A stretch of DNA of 64,000 nt from an uncultured bacterium (GCA_948964545.1 CAREDV010000003.1:1-64000), one strand, 5' to 3'. Numbered from the stretch's first letter, positions 24,165-32,961 are shown. Translations and numbers: made by a program. Notes: a model not told the origin generated them from the sequence alone.

Positions 24165-25133
24165 TTAATTCCTCTTTATTGTTATCACTGCATTTCTGTC
24201 CTTTTCCTCACCCATATAAAAATTTGATGAGAATATCAACAATTTCGCAAGTTTTTGAATATCTTTCAGCCTTGTTTCTTTATCCTGAATATCAATTACG
24301 ACTTTGTTTCTGTAGCTGTTAATTGTAATTAGCCTGAATGCGTTTGGGTAAGTTACCATTGCAGGACAGCTTACGTAAACGATATTTTCCTTTTGAGTAA
24401 TCTTTGCAACGTGGTAGTGTCCTTGAAATACTGCAATTGGATTTTTATATTTATTAAGGATTTCTTCAACTTTGTCAGCATCTTCAAGTCTGTGGTTTGG
24501 GCTGTTAAAGGGTTCTAAAATAGGAATATGCATAAAAATCAGGATAGTGTCTTTTGGTGAACTTTTAATCTCATTATCAAGCCATGCAAGTTGAGTTTCA
24601 CCTATTCTGCCGTTTGAGGTTAAGCGTTCGCGGATTATGCTGTCCAGAACGATTACCTTATAGCCTTTTTGGGGCACAAATGAATAGTATGTTTTTTCAA
24701 ACTTGTAATTTTTATTGTATTTATTTACAAGTTCCAGATATAATTTCGGATTCAAATATCCGCCGACCATTGTGTCATGGTTTCCAAACGAAAAATACCA
24801 TGGTGCATTAATTTTTTCCGTGTGCGGTAAAAATGCGCTTAATTCTTTTTCAAAAGGTTTGTCGATTAAGTCACCTGTAAACATAACAAAATCAATGTTT
24901 GGAGTTTCATTAATCTGTGCAATTGCATCGTCTAGAAGTTCTCCCGAACGTCCAATCATTTTATAAGTTGTGTTATCTGTACCTGTATAAAAATGTGTGT
25001 CGCTTAATTGTGCAAACTTAAGGCTTGAGGTACTGCTGTAACATTGCAGACCCAGAAACATTACACCCGCCAATAATATTGATATTGACCAGTTTTTTAT
25101 CGTATTCATTATTTGTCTCTTTCTTTTTTTCAT
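24165..25133 (-). CDS. Calcineurin-like metallophosphoesterase, exported or anchored
   Basis: The protein has 322 residues. After a basic start comes a hydrophobic anchor (ISILLAGVMFLGLQCYS, with a cysteine in a lipobox-like place). The five metallophosphoesterase blocks are present: LSDTHF, FTGDLIDKP, SFGNHDT, FMHIPIL and FQGHYHVAK. It cleaves a phosphomonoester or diester outside or at the inner membrane; the substrate is unknown. The ATG overlaps the preceding TPR gene's stop (ATGA), so they are translationally coupled. An alternative start lies at 25109. Confidence 0.85.
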   Translation of the reverse strand: MKKRKRQIMNTIKNWSISILLAGVMFLGLQCYSSTSSLKFAQLSDTHFYTGTDNTTYKMIGRSGELLDDAIAQINETPNIDFVMFTGDLIDKPFEKELSAFLPHTEKINAPWYFSFGNHDTMVGGYLNPKLYLELVNKYNKNYKFEKTYYSFVPQKGYKVIVLDSIIRERLTSNGRIGETQLAWLDNEIKSSPKDTILIFMHIPILEPFNSPNHRLEDADKVEEILNKYKNPIAVFQGHYHVAKITQKENIVYVSCPAMVTYPNAFRLITINSYRNKVVIDIQDKETRLKDIQKLAKLLIFSSNFYMGEEKDRNAVITIKRN

Positions 25134-26011
25134 TTTTTATCCAGCATTTGTTTTATGTTATTATATGTTGAATTTAAAGTTTTATCATCATCAGAGAGGA
25201 TGATTGCTTTATCGAGATTTAAAAGCGCACTTTTGTAATCTTTCTGTGCATAATCACATAATCCGATTAGTTTATAAACTTCCGAGGTTTGAACGTTTCT
25301 GGAAAGGAGGTTTAATTTTTCTCTTGCATCATCATAATTTCCTTTGTAATATAGAATTTTTGCCTCAATAAGAAGATATGAAATATTTTCCTCAATTTTT
25401 AATGCTTTTTTTATATCGTCATAAGCTTCGCTTAAATAGTTCATATTCATATAGCACTCTGCGCGCAGTGCGTAAGCGATATCAGAATTTTTGTTATATG
25501 AAAGATATTTGTTAAGTGCATCAACAGCGTTTTGAAACTGTCTATTATCAAGATATGCTTTTCCAAGACCCAGATAGCTGTGCGAGTAATTTGATTTAAG
25601 TTCAATCGCTTTTTGATAATAGAATATTGATTTTTCTAAATCATTATCTCTATAATATTCTGCAAGAAAATAATTTGCCCAAAAATCATTCGGCATGCTT
25701 GATAGTGTATCCAGTTGTTTTTTTCTGTCACCTGACTTTTTAAAGGAAACTGCTTTGCTTAAATTTTGGTTTGTTGATGTCAAATAAGATTGAATTTCTG
25801 GGTTTTGAATACGTAAAAGTGTATTTTTTAATTCTTTTGCCTCTATGTTATTTGGTTCTATCTGCAAAATTTTATCTATATAAACAATTGCATCTTCATA
25901 TTTGCCGTATGTACAATAGTTTGTTGCAATGTCGAGATAGTCCTCTGTGAGCTCGTTTGCACCTGCGGGAATACATAAAAACATCAAAAATAATAAAAGC
26001 ACTTTCTTCAT
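25130..26011 (-). CDS. Exported TPR-repeat protein
   Basis: This 293-residue protein has a signal peptide (KKVLLLFLMFLCIPAGA, cleavage near ANE). It carries about six TPR units, for example YGKYEDAIVYIDKILQIEPNN, ELKSNYSHSYLGLGKAYLDNRQFQNAVDAL and YAQKDYKSALLNLDKAI. It is the first gene of the four-gene operon TPR, phosphoesterase, metallo-hydrolase, TPR. It is likely periplasmic or outer-membrane-facing, acting as a scaffold. Confidence 0.8.
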   Translation of the reverse strand: MKKVLLLFLMFLCIPAGANELTEDYLDIATNYCTYGKYEDAIVYIDKILQIEPNNIEAKELKNTLLRIQNPEIQSYLTSTNQNLSKAVSFKKSGDRKKQLDTLSSMPNDFWANYFLAEYYRDNDLEKSIFYYQKAIELKSNYSHSYLGLGKAYLDNRQFQNAVDALNKYLSYNKNSDIAYALRAECYMNMNYLSEAYDDIKKALKIEENISYLLIEAKILYYKGNYDDAREKLNLLSRNVQTSEVYKLIGLCDYAQKDYKSALLNLDKAIILSDDDKTLNSTYNNIKQMLDKK

Positions 26012-26047
26012 ATTTGAATTATACCATAATTATTATATAATGAGTTT

Positions 26048-26587
26048 ATGGAAAACTTTAAAAACCATATGAAACCGTTTGGTATGATAAAAAAAACAAT
26101 CGCAAAAGATCCGATGGCGCCCAAATATATCAAACCTGACGGAACAAAAGTTATTGAACAGGAAAACGATTTTGGTCTTACTGTTTATGAAATGTGTCCT
26201 GATTGCACCCTGATTTCCAGAACTTATGACAAACAAAACAGGCTTTTTGTTGATTATATACGTCGCAGAAATCTTGAAATCGGTCACAGATATGATGAAT
26301 ACGGCAATATAGTTTATGAATTTAACTCACTTTATGATGAGCATAATGTTCTTGCCCGCAAGGCAGAAATCGAATTTGAATATTATGATAATGGTGTAAA
26401 ATCCCGTGAGTATAAAATAATCAGTGATTCTCAAATTCAAACAGAATGTTTATATGATGAACAGGGCAACCGCACTGCAAAAATAGAATATCGCGGAGCA
26501 GTGAAAACATATTTTGATGAAAATGATAAACCGTTCAAACGTGAAATTGACCGTGGTTCAGGCGGAATTATCACAGAAGAATTGTAA
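26048..26587 (+). CDS. Hypothetical protein with YD/RHS-like strand repeats
   Basis: This 179-residue protein shows short repeats of Y-D-x-x-G/N with following strands (RTYDKQNRLFVDYI, RYDEYGNIVYEFN, LYDEQGNRTAKIEY, YFDENDKPFKREI). They resemble the YD repeats of RHS proteins and the MORN/YwqK-like families. There is no signal peptide. It is not long enough to form an RHS cocoon, so function is open. A promoter TTGAAT-16-TATAAT ends 6 nt before the ATG, so the message is leaderless. A bidirectional terminator follows. Confidence 0.65.
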   Translation: MENFKNHMKPFGMIKKTIAKDPMAPKYIKPDGTKVIEQENDFGLTVYEMCPDCTLISRTYDKQNRLFVDYIRRRNLEIGHRYDEYGNIVYEFNSLYDEHNVLARKAEIEFEYYDNGVKSREYKIISDSQIQTECLYDEQGNRTAKIEYRGAVKTYFDENDKPFKREIDRGSGGIITEEL

Positions 26588-26590
26588 TAA

Positions 26591-26616
26591 AAAAAGAGCC
26601 GATTGGCTCTTTTTTT
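26591..26616. terminator. Bidirectional terminator between the YD-repeat gene and thrC
   Basis: AAAAAGAGCC / GGCTCTTTTT with a GATT loop and T-rich flanks on both strands lies between convergent genes. Confidence 0.85.
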
Positions 26617-27667
26617 AAATATTCATTGCTCTTAAAATATCTGTCATATCTGCTGATGTTTTTTTGATATCTGAGTTTGCAAATTTAATTGCATTATCAG
26701 GGTCTTTCAAGCCGTTTCCTGTTAAAATACAAACGATTTTTGAACCTTCTTTGATTTGATCTTTAACCTTAATCAAACCTGCAACAGATGCAGCACTTGC
26801 GGGTTCTGCAAATACCCCTTCTGTTGATGCAATAAGTTTGTATGCGCTAACAATTTCATCATCGGTTACAAAGTTAATCATACCGTTGCTTTCGTCGCGA
26901 GCTTGTTCTGCAAACTGCCAGCTTGCAGGGTTTCCGATGCGGATTGCAGTTGCAAGGGTTTCGGGTTTATAAATTCTTTCACCTTTCACAATAGCCGCAG
27001 CTCCTTCTGCTTCAAAGCCCATCATTTTAGGCAGTGCAGGAATTTTGCCAAGTTTGTGGAATTCTTTATAACCTTTCCAGTATGCTGTGATATTTCCTGC
27101 ATTTCCGACAGGGATAAAGTGATAATCCGGAGCTTGTCCGAGTGCATTACAAATTTCGAACGCGCCTGTTTTTTGACCTTCAATTCTGTATGGGTTAACA
27201 GAGTTTACAAGGGTAATCGGATAGTTTTCGGAAATTTTTCTAACCATTTCCAGAGCTTCGTCAAAATTGCCTTGAATTGCAATAATTTCAGCCCCATACA
27301 TCATAGCTTGAGAAAGTTTACCAAGTGCAATGTAGCCGTCAGGGATTAATACAAAAGTTCTCATCCCTGCTTTTGCGCCGTATGCTGCAGCAGATGCTGA
27401 AGTATTACCTGTGGATGCGCAGATTATTGCACCCGAGCCTGCTTCTTTAGCTTTTGTGACAGCCATTGTCATTCCACGGTCTTTAAAACTTCCTGTAGGG
27501 TTGCATCCTTCAAATTTCAAATAAATTTCTGCTTCCACTCCGATTTTTTTAGCTAAATTTTCACATTTGATTAAAGGTGTGTTACCCTCATTTAAAGTTA
27601 CAACCGGAGTATTATCGGATACCGGTAAATACTCTCTGAATGTGTTTATTAATCCTTGATAGTACAT
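26615..27667 (-). CDS. thrC: Threonine synthase
   Basis: This 350-residue PLP enzyme makes threonine from O-phosphohomoserine. The lysine that binds PLP is in PTGSFKDRGMTMA. ASTGNTSASAAAYGA and the phosphate-binding PVGNAGNITAYWKGY are present, and the short N-terminus starting with NEGNTPLIKCENL fits the actinobacterial/thermophile-type compact ThrC. hom lies 2.3 kb away on the same strand, separated by unrelated genes, so the two are probably not one operon. Confidence 0.93.
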   Translation of the reverse strand: MYYQGLINTFREYLPVSDNTPVVTLNEGNTPLIKCENLAKKIGVEAEIYLKFEGCNPTGSFKDRGMTMAVTKAKEAGSGAIICASTGNTSASAAAYGAKAGMRTFVLIPDGYIALGKLSQAMMYGAEIIAIQGNFDEALEMVRKISENYPITLVNSVNPYRIEGQKTGAFEICNALGQAPDYHFIPVGNAGNITAYWKGYKEFHKLGKIPALPKMMGFEAEGAAAIVKGERIYKPETLATAIRIGNPASWQFAEQARDESNGMINFVTDDEIVSAYKLIASTEGVFAEPASAASVAGLIKVKDQIKEGSKIVCILTGNGLKDPDNAIKFANSDIKKTSADMTDILRAMNI

Positions 27668-27712
27668 TTTTTAACCCTCTCTTTAGGATTAATACTACCA
27701 CAGAATTAAAAA

Positions 27713-28588
27713 TTAACCAAGAGCTGTCATTTCTTGTTCTTTTCTGTCTAGTCTTGTTTGTATTGTGTCAAATGAAATATGATCTGTACCGTTAGCTAAT
27801 GAGCCTTTTCCGTCATTTGCATAGAAAAATTCTCTCTTTTTTGTATTACTGCTGTTTGCAGATACAAGTATGTGATTTGGATCATTCATTGCATCTTTTA
27901 CGTATGCAGGAGTGAAATTCATTGCATAAAGTATTGCGCCTGAAATTTTTGATGGTGGATTTTTACCGAATACCATTTTAACCTGATCGGCAAGTATGCG
28001 TTCATAATCATCTAATTGTTCAATTGCAGATTTGTTTTTGAATACATTCATATCTATTCCGTAACTGTCTGCAGTACTTTTAATAAGCCCAAAAATCCCG
28101 CCCGCAGATGTTGGATTAAGTCCGCCCTCAGAGAACATCATAACAAGCATTGCATCAGGGTCTGCATTGTATTTGTTTGCAATACCGACAAGTTTTTGAA
28201 CAAATGCTTGTTTATCACCAACGTGTTTTAATGCATTGTTATATTTGTTTACAAGTTTACTAACTGTCGCTTGGTTGTATGTGTAAGTTCCATTATCACT
28301 TGAAGGTGTTGATGTTCTGAAAGTTAAAGAACCAAATTGTCCACCAAATAACGGCATATTCAGTGAAAAATTATTTTTAAACAATTGTAAATAATCTAAT
28401 TGTGGAAGAGATGAGAACGGATTAATTGTCGATGTATTCCACGGTAAGTTTAAAGTGGGTGCTTGCGGGAACGGCATTGGTACACCAATGGGTATCGGCA
28501 TTGCATTTGCCGGCGTCGGTTGTAATTGTATCGGTTGCGCAATTTGTGAAAAATCTGCAATCGGAAGTTGTAATTTCCCAATAGTCAC
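27713..28588 (-). CDS. Lytic-transglycosylase / lysozyme-like protein
   Basis: This 291-residue protein starts with GTG. Residues 1-105 are proline- and glutamine-rich and low-complexity. Residues 125-230 resemble an SLT-type lysozyme fold: IANKYNADPDAMLVMMFSEGGLNPTSAGGIFGLIK contains the probable catalytic Glu (FSEGG). No signal peptide is visible, so export would need another route, or it is phage-like. Upstream it shares a conserved 35-40 bp block with the gene at 31271. It likely cuts peptidoglycan, but the active site fits imperfectly. Confidence 0.65.
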   Translation of the reverse strand: MTIGKLQLPIADFSQIAQPIQLQPTPANAMPIPIGVPMPFPQAPTLNLPWNTSTINPFSSLPQLDYLQLFKNNFSLNMPLFGGQFGSLTFRTSTPSSDNGTYTYNQATVSKLVNKYNNALKHVGDKQAFVQKLVGIANKYNADPDAMLVMMFSEGGLNPTSAGGIFGLIKSTADSYGIDMNVFKNKSAIEQLDDYERILADQVKMVFGKNPPSKISGAILYAMNFTPAYVKDAMNDPNHILVSANSSNTKKREFFYANDGKGSLANGTDHISFDTIQTRLDRKEQEMTALG

Positions 28589-28627
28589 TCTTATATTTCC
28601 CCTGTTATATATATAAAGTATTTTAAG
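28588..28627 (-). promoter_or_regulatory. Conserved upstream block, copy 1
   Basis: On the minus strand this reads ATACTTTATATATATAACAG followed by GGGAAATATAAG, ending at the GTG start of the lysozyme-like gene. The block at 31556-31598 is almost the same. It is probably a shared promoter (TATATA-type -10) plus leader with a Shine-Dalgarno-like AGGGG. Confidence 0.5.
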
Positions 28628-28656
28628 AGGAAATAATTGACTTCATGTTAAAAATG

Positions 28657-28881
28657 TTAAAAAGAGAAATCAAATAAATCTTTAAGTTCCACATTAAGAG
28701 CATCTGCCAGAATATGCATTGTTTTAATGGTTACATTTGCTTCACCGCGTTCTATTTGTCCGATATAGTTAAAATTCATATCAACAATTTCAGCAAGCTT
28801 CATTTGCGAAAGCTTTTGAGATTTTCTTATATAAGCAAGTTTTGCCCCAAAGCGCTTTTCCAGCTCAAAATTTTTTTCCAT
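28657..28881 (-). CDS. XRE-family transcriptional regulator
   Basis: This 74-residue protein is a complete HTH_3 domain: FGAKLAYIRKSQKLSQMKLAEIVDMNFNYIGQIERGEANVTIKTMHILADALNVELKDLF. The sequence contains the canonical Q-x-x-L-A ... IERG pattern. It has no partner domain. It is divergent from the gene at 29057; the gap carries two copies of GTTTATTAAC exactly 21 bp apart, good candidate operators. Confidence 0.85.
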   Translation of the reverse strand: MEKNFELEKRFGAKLAYIRKSQKLSQMKLAEIVDMNFNYIGQIERGEANVTIKTMHILADALNVELKDLFDFSF

Positions 28882-28940
28882 AATAACTATTATAGTTTTT
28901 GTGTCAGCAAATATCTAATGTGCATTAATCTATATTTACC

Positions 28941-29035
28941 AGTTATTAACTGTTAAAATATGTAACAAATATTTTATAAAATGCAAATTTTGTTTAAAAA
29001 TAACGTTTATTAACATGTAAATACTGTTTATTAAC
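28941..29035. promoter_or_regulatory. Candidate operators: AGTTATTAACT and paired GTTTATTAAC
   Basis: A palindrome AGTTATTAACT occurs near 28941-28951. Two direct copies of GTTTATTAAC lie at 29005-29014 and 29026-29035, 21 bp apart, i.e. two helix turns. They sit between the XRE gene and the divergent gene at 29057. No convincing -35/-10 pair was fixed. Confidence 0.45.
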
Positions 29036-29056
29036 CATTAAGAAAGGAGTATAATA

Positions 29057-29557
29057 ATGTATTTTGATGGCCCACAAGTGCAAGGCGGTATGCCTCCGAT
29101 GGATCCGAATGCTTATGCACAAAGATATGCAACAGAAAACGGAATTAGTTTGAATGAAGCAAAAAATCAGTTAAGAGCTAAGTTTGGTGATCCTGCAAAA
29201 CCAAATTCTACTTTTGCACCTGAACCGAATAATATGCCAAAAGGTGCGATAGGACCTGTGTTTAATTATCAAGTTGGCGGAGGTGCTTTTACTTATAATC
29301 CTGCCGATTTGGAAGGTGCAACACCAATGCAATTAGCCGGTTTTGTCAGATATGGAATGCAAGAAACAGGTTTGTCTGAGAAAGAATTTGCACAAATGAT
29401 TGGACTTCCGAATAAAGAACAACCTGACGATAATCTTGCAAAGCAAAAGTTAAAAGAGCTTGGTATCCCTGATAGTGTAATCCAAAAGGGTGACAAAGCT
29501 ATTAGAAAATATGCAGAGCAAAATGGTATTGAATTACCGCCAAAAGAACGCAAGTAA
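29057..29557 (+). CDS. Hypothetical protein, proline/glycine-rich N-terminus
   Basis: This 166-residue soluble protein is of unknown family. It begins MYFDGPQVQGGMPPMDPNAYA. It has a central glycine-rich region, and the second half is helical (GLSEKEFAQMIGLPNKEQ ... KQKLKELGIPDSVIQKG). There is no signal peptide. The Shine-Dalgarno AAAGGAG is strong. It is followed after 18 bp by the gene at 29576, so the two form an operon. Confidence 0.7.
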   Translation: MYFDGPQVQGGMPPMDPNAYAQRYATENGISLNEAKNQLRAKFGDPAKPNSTFAPEPNNMPKGAIGPVFNYQVGGGAFTYNPADLEGATPMQLAGFVRYGMQETGLSEKEFAQMIGLPNKEQPDDNLAKQKLKELGIPDSVIQKGDKAIRKYAEQNGIELPPKERK

Positions 29558-29575
29558 TATAAATGGAGAGTATAA

Positions 29576-29998
29576 ATGTCTGAAAATCTAGAAAAACAAC
29601 TATTAAATCCACATGAGGATTTTGAAAGACCACCTATGCCATTATCACCTGACGGTCAGCCGTTAGAACCGCCGCCCGGAGATCAGTTATTGCCAAATAC
29701 ATTTTGGGATAGGGCTTCAGTTGGTTCATTTACAGAATTCACGGATTTACCCGGATACAAGAATGTAACTGCAGGTGTTGGTTTAAACTTACCTTTTCCA
29801 AGTGATAGCACCAAAGTTACCGCAGGAGTTGAAGCTCGTGCAAGTATATTTAGCACTCATAAAGGTGCACAAATAACAAAAGGTATTTTACCGTCACTCA
29901 GAGTTACCCAAGATTTGGGTAAAAATGCTCAACTTATGGCTCGAATATCACCTTCGCCAAACGAGTACGCAAAAATTGGAGTTCAGTTTAATTTTTAA
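29576..29998 (+). CDS. Hypothetical protein with C-terminal beta-rich region
   Basis: This 140-residue protein has a proline-rich N-terminus (ERPPMPLSPDGQPLEPPPGD) without a signal peptide. The last 80 residues alternate hydrophobic and polar residues and end in a terminal phenylalanine (NVTAGVGLNL, KVTAGVEARASI, PSLRVTQDL, AQLMARISPS, AKIGVQFNF). This resembles outer-membrane beta-strands with a C-terminal aromatic signature, but export is unexplained. It overlaps convergent hom by 4 bp. Confidence 0.6.
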   Translation: MSENLEKQLLNPHEDFERPPMPLSPDGQPLEPPPGDQLLPNTFWDRASVGSFTEFTDLPGYKNVTAGVGLNLPFPSDSTKVTAGVEARASIFSTHKGAQITKGILPSLRVTQDLGKNAQLMARISPSPNEYAKIGVQFNF

Positions 29999-31263
29999 AC
30001 TTGAACTCTAATCAAGCTGTTAACTTTGTTTCCGTCTTGTTCAATCAGTTTAATCGCATTTTGCATTGATGCTTCTGATGCAATTTCAGTGATTACGGTA
30101 ATTTCTGCTGTGTTATCGTCAGAAATGCGTTTTTGAACAATACTTGCAAGGCTTATGTTGTTTTGTGCACAAATCGTTCCGATTTTGCCGATTACACCCA
30201 TGTTATTTCTTGCTGTGATTGACAGGTAATATTTGTTTTCAGTTTGTGAAATATCAATCATTTTTGCATCTTCTTCATCTTTGCATCTCATCATAGGCAG
30301 GATGTAATCAGATTTGCCAAGTTCTGCACAGATTGCCAGGATATCGCCCACAACCGAACTTGCTGTCGGAAATTCTCCCGCACCTGGGCCTGAAAGTGTA
30401 ATACTGCCTACAGGATGACCGCTTAAATGAACCGCATTGGTTACATAATCAATATGTGCAAGAGTTGTTTTTTTAGAAACAAGCATCGGATGAACTCTTA
30501 CATCCGCATTACCCTCATCATCAATTTTTCCTGATGCAATAAGTTTGATTTTGTATCCCAAATCGTTTGCAGCTTTCATATCTGCTGAACGAATTTTTGT
30601 GATACCTTCTCTATAAATATTTTCGATTTTAATTCTTTTATGGAAAGTAATAGTTGCAAGAGTTGCGATTTTATATGCCGCATCAAAACCTTCAACATCA
30701 CCTGTCGGGTCGGCTTCGGCATAACCCAATTCTTGCGCTTCTTTTAAAACATCTTCATAAGATGCGCCGTCAACGTCCATTTTTGTCAAAATGTAGTTTG
30801 TTGTACCGTTTACGATTGCTTCAATTTTGTTGATTTTGTTGCCTGCAAGAATTGTTTTGATTGGCATAATCAAAGGAATTCCGCCTGCAATTGCTGCTTC
30901 ATACAAGACTACTTTATTATGTTTTTCCGCTATTTCAAAAAGTTCTTCTCCGCGTTTTGCAAGAAGTTCTTTGTTAGCTGTTACGATATGTTTGCCGTTT
31001 TCTATCGCAGTTTTTATTAAATCAAATGCAGGGTCTAATCCGCCGACAAGTTCTGCAACAATATCAATTTCAGGGTCGTTGACGACATCATACGGATTAT
31101 CCGTAAGAATTGAATTATCAAGCCCGTCAATATTACGCGGTTTGTTGATATTTCTTACCGCAATTTTTTTCACTTCAATATAATCAAAATTCTGTAATGT
31201 TTTAAATACGCCTGAACCAACTGTTCCAAGCCCTATTAGTCCGATTTTAATTTTCTTTTCCAT
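29995..31263 (-). CDS. hom: Homoserine dehydrogenase
   Basis: This 422-residue enzyme reduces aspartate-semialdehyde to homoserine for threonine and methionine synthesis. The N-terminal Rossmann loop is KIGLIGLGTVGSGVF, the catalytic region is IVNGTTNYILTKM and ELGYAEADPTGDVEGFDAAYK, and the last 80 residues form an ACT domain (YYLSITARNNMGVIGKIGTICAQNNISLAS), indicating feedback control by threonine. Confidence 0.95.
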   Translation of the reverse strand: MEKKIKIGLIGLGTVGSGVFKTLQNFDYIEVKKIAVRNINKPRNIDGLDNSILTDNPYDVVNDPEIDIVAELVGGLDPAFDLIKTAIENGKHIVTANKELLAKRGEELFEIAEKHNKVVLYEAAIAGGIPLIMPIKTILAGNKINKIEAIVNGTTNYILTKMDVDGASYEDVLKEAQELGYAEADPTGDVEGFDAAYKIATLATITFHKRIKIENIYREGITKIRSADMKAANDLGYKIKLIASGKIDDEGNADVRVHPMLVSKKTTLAHIDYVTNAVHLSGHPVGSITLSGPGAGEFPTASSVVGDILAICAELGKSDYILPMMRCKDEEDAKMIDISQTENKYYLSITARNNMGVIGKIGTICAQNNISLASIVQKRISDDNTAEITVITEIASEASMQNAIKLIEQDGNKVNSLIRVQV

Positions 31264-31270
31264 AAAGGAA

Positions 31271-31549
31271 TTATATCATAAAAAATTTTTTGACAGAATC
31301 AATAATATTTGCGATTAATTTTGCTAAAGAGAAGTTTTCTTCAGGCATTTCAGGCTCTTTATCAAGTGAGAAAATATCTTCACCCTGTTTTTTCATGAAA
31401 ATATTTTCGTCTAAATATTTTTTCTCTTCTTCTTTTTTCTTCCTGCCTTGAGACATGTAACCCAAGTTACCACCGCCGCCGTCATTTTGCATAGATGCGG
31501 CTGCTTTGATTACAGGCTTTGTGCTCAAAACGTTTACATCGAAACTCAT
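31271..31549 (-). CDS. Small hypothetical protein
   Basis: This 92-residue protein is of unknown family. It has a glycine-rich segment (NDGGGGNLGYMSQG), a run of lysine and glutamate (RKKKEEEKKY), and a short hydrophobic C-terminus (LIANIIDSVKKFFMI) that may bind a membrane. The ATG has AAGGA upstream. It lies 7 bp before hom on the same strand and may be co-transcribed. It shares its upstream block with the lysozyme-like gene at 27713. Confidence 0.6.
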   Translation of the reverse strand: MSFDVNVLSTKPVIKAAASMQNDGGGGNLGYMSQGRKKKEEEKKYLDENIFMKKQGEDIFSLDKEPEMPEENFSLAKLIANIIDSVKKFFMI

Positions 31550-31555
31550 GACTTT

Positions 31556-31598
31556 AATCCTTATATTTTTCCCTTGTATATATATAAAGTATATTCCA
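31556..31598 (-). promoter_or_regulatory. Conserved upstream block, copy 2
   Basis: On the minus strand this reads ATACTTTATATATATACAAG followed by GGAAAAATATAAGG. It matches the block upstream of the gene at 27713 with only a couple of indels, in an otherwise unrelated region. This suggests co-regulation. Confidence 0.5.
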
Positions 31599-31639
31599 TG
31601 AAGAAATGTTACAATTTTGAGCTGTTTGTAAAGAAAAAT

Positions 31640-32251
31640 TTACAATTCGTTAAATCTAAGTACACTCTGACATTTGAACCCTATTTCATATAAATCACGC
31701 TTGCGCACCGCAGACATAATGTCAGGTCGAAATTCGGGAGTATTCGGGGTTAGTATAAATTCTACAATATTGTTTTCTTCATCAAAATTCAGATGAATTT
31801 TTTTTATTAAATTTAGATGACCTCTGTCTAAGCCGTCTGAAATTTTTAGAATGCCTGCAAGTTTTTTGACAATTTTTCGCTCTTTTTTATCAAGTGTGTT
31901 ATAAACTTCGTGTTCATCTTTATCAGGCAATCCACCGCGGTGGTATCTGCAGATACAGCCGATAATTTTTTCTTCTTCTGCCGTGAACCCTGCAAGTCCA
32001 TGTTCAATAATCATCTCCATGCTGTGTTTGTTGTGACCTTTGGAATCTATATAATAGCCGATATCGTGCAAAAGTGCGCCCGCTTCCAGATATTTTCGGA
32101 ATTTATCGGGCATTTCACAAACCTTTTCGCTGGTTTCGTCAAAAATCATCATCGCTAATCTTCTTACTTCCAACGGGTGCGATGAGCTTTTTGAAAATTT
32201 GTTAAGCATCTCTTGTGCAGACAGTTTCATCATTACGGTTAATTTTAGCAA
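31640..32251 (-). CDS. HD-domain phosphohydrolase (Ppx/GppA C-terminal type)
   Basis: This 203-residue protein has the HD motif in LEAGALLHDIGYYIDSKGHNKHSMEMI, with further metal ligands in the CRYHRGG and LAGILKISDGLDRGH segments. The order HD...H...H...D fits the HD domain found at the end of exopolyphosphatase/GppA proteins, here as a free protein. It probably acts on a nucleotide or polyphosphate. Starts at residues 7-8 (MMKLSAQ) are equally possible. Confidence 0.8.
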   Translation of the reverse strand: MLKLTVMMKLSAQEMLNKFSKSSSHPLEVRRLAMMIFDETSEKVCEMPDKFRKYLEAGALLHDIGYYIDSKGHNKHSMEMIIEHGLAGFTAEEEKIIGCICRYHRGGLPDKDEHEVYNTLDKKERKIVKKLAGILKISDGLDRGHLNLIKKIHLNFDEENNIVEFILTPNTPEFRPDIMSAVRKRDLYEIGFKCQSVLRFNEL

Positions 32252-32292
32252 AAAAATGGATTGAATACAATATTTCTGATATTATAAAAATT

Positions 32293-32940
32293 ATGGAAAC
32301 TAATTTTGAAATCCCTTCTGACGTATTGGATGAGATACAGAATAATATTCAAAATATTATTGAGGGTTTTGATATCCCTGAAGCCAATAAAATGGATGTT
32401 ATAAAAAAGATTAACTTTATGTACACCCAAACCAAACACATGTCTGTCACTGATGCTTTGACAGGACTTTTTAACCGCAGACATTTTGAGTGTGAATTTG
32501 AACGCGAATACAAAAGAGCAAAGCGCTACAATAACGATTTAAGTCTTGCAATAATTGATATTGATTTTTTTAAAAAAATTAATGACACATACGGACATTT
32601 ATGCGGAGATTATGTTCTAAAAGAATGTGCATATTTGATGTCGCAGAATTTTCGTCAGACAGATACAGTTTTTAGATACGGCGGCGAGGAGTTTGCAGTA
32701 ATTTTAACAGAAACTTCCGCATATAATGCCTGTGTTCCGTTAGAAAGGCTGCGCAGAATGTTTGAAAATCATCAGTTTAAATATAACGGTGAGATTTTAA
32801 ACGTTACTTTAAGTATCGGAGTAAGTTCGAATACAGGTTTTGACACATATATCGAGATGTTTGACGATGCCGACAAGGCTGTTTATGATGCGAAAAACAG
32901 CGGACGAAATATGGTAAGGCAGGCAGTAGAAAAAGTTTAA
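32293..32940 (+). CDS. Diguanylate cyclase (GGDEF family)
   Basis: This 215-residue protein makes cyclic di-GMP. The domain begins DALTGLFNRRHFE, then IIDIDFFKKINDTYGH, and the active-site loop reads YGGEEF (GGEEF variant, active). It ends ADKAVYDAKNSGRN. An RxxD inhibitory site is not obvious before the loop. The N-terminal 50 residues form a short helical region with no sensor. The start at 32293 has TATTAT 7 nt upstream and no Shine-Dalgarno. c-di-GMP often controls adhesion, which is notable given the adhesin in this window (inference). Confidence 0.93.
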   Translation: METNFEIPSDVLDEIQNNIQNIIEGFDIPEANKMDVIKKINFMYTQTKHMSVTDALTGLFNRRHFECEFEREYKRAKRYNNDLSLAIIDIDFFKKINDTYGHLCGDYVLKECAYLMSQNFRQTDTVFRYGGEEFAVILTETSAYNACVPLERLRRMFENHQFKYNGEILNVTLSIGVSSNTGFDTYIEMFDDADKAVYDAKNSGRNMVRQAVEKV

Positions 32941-32961
32941 GTTAAAGGATAGGATTTAGTT

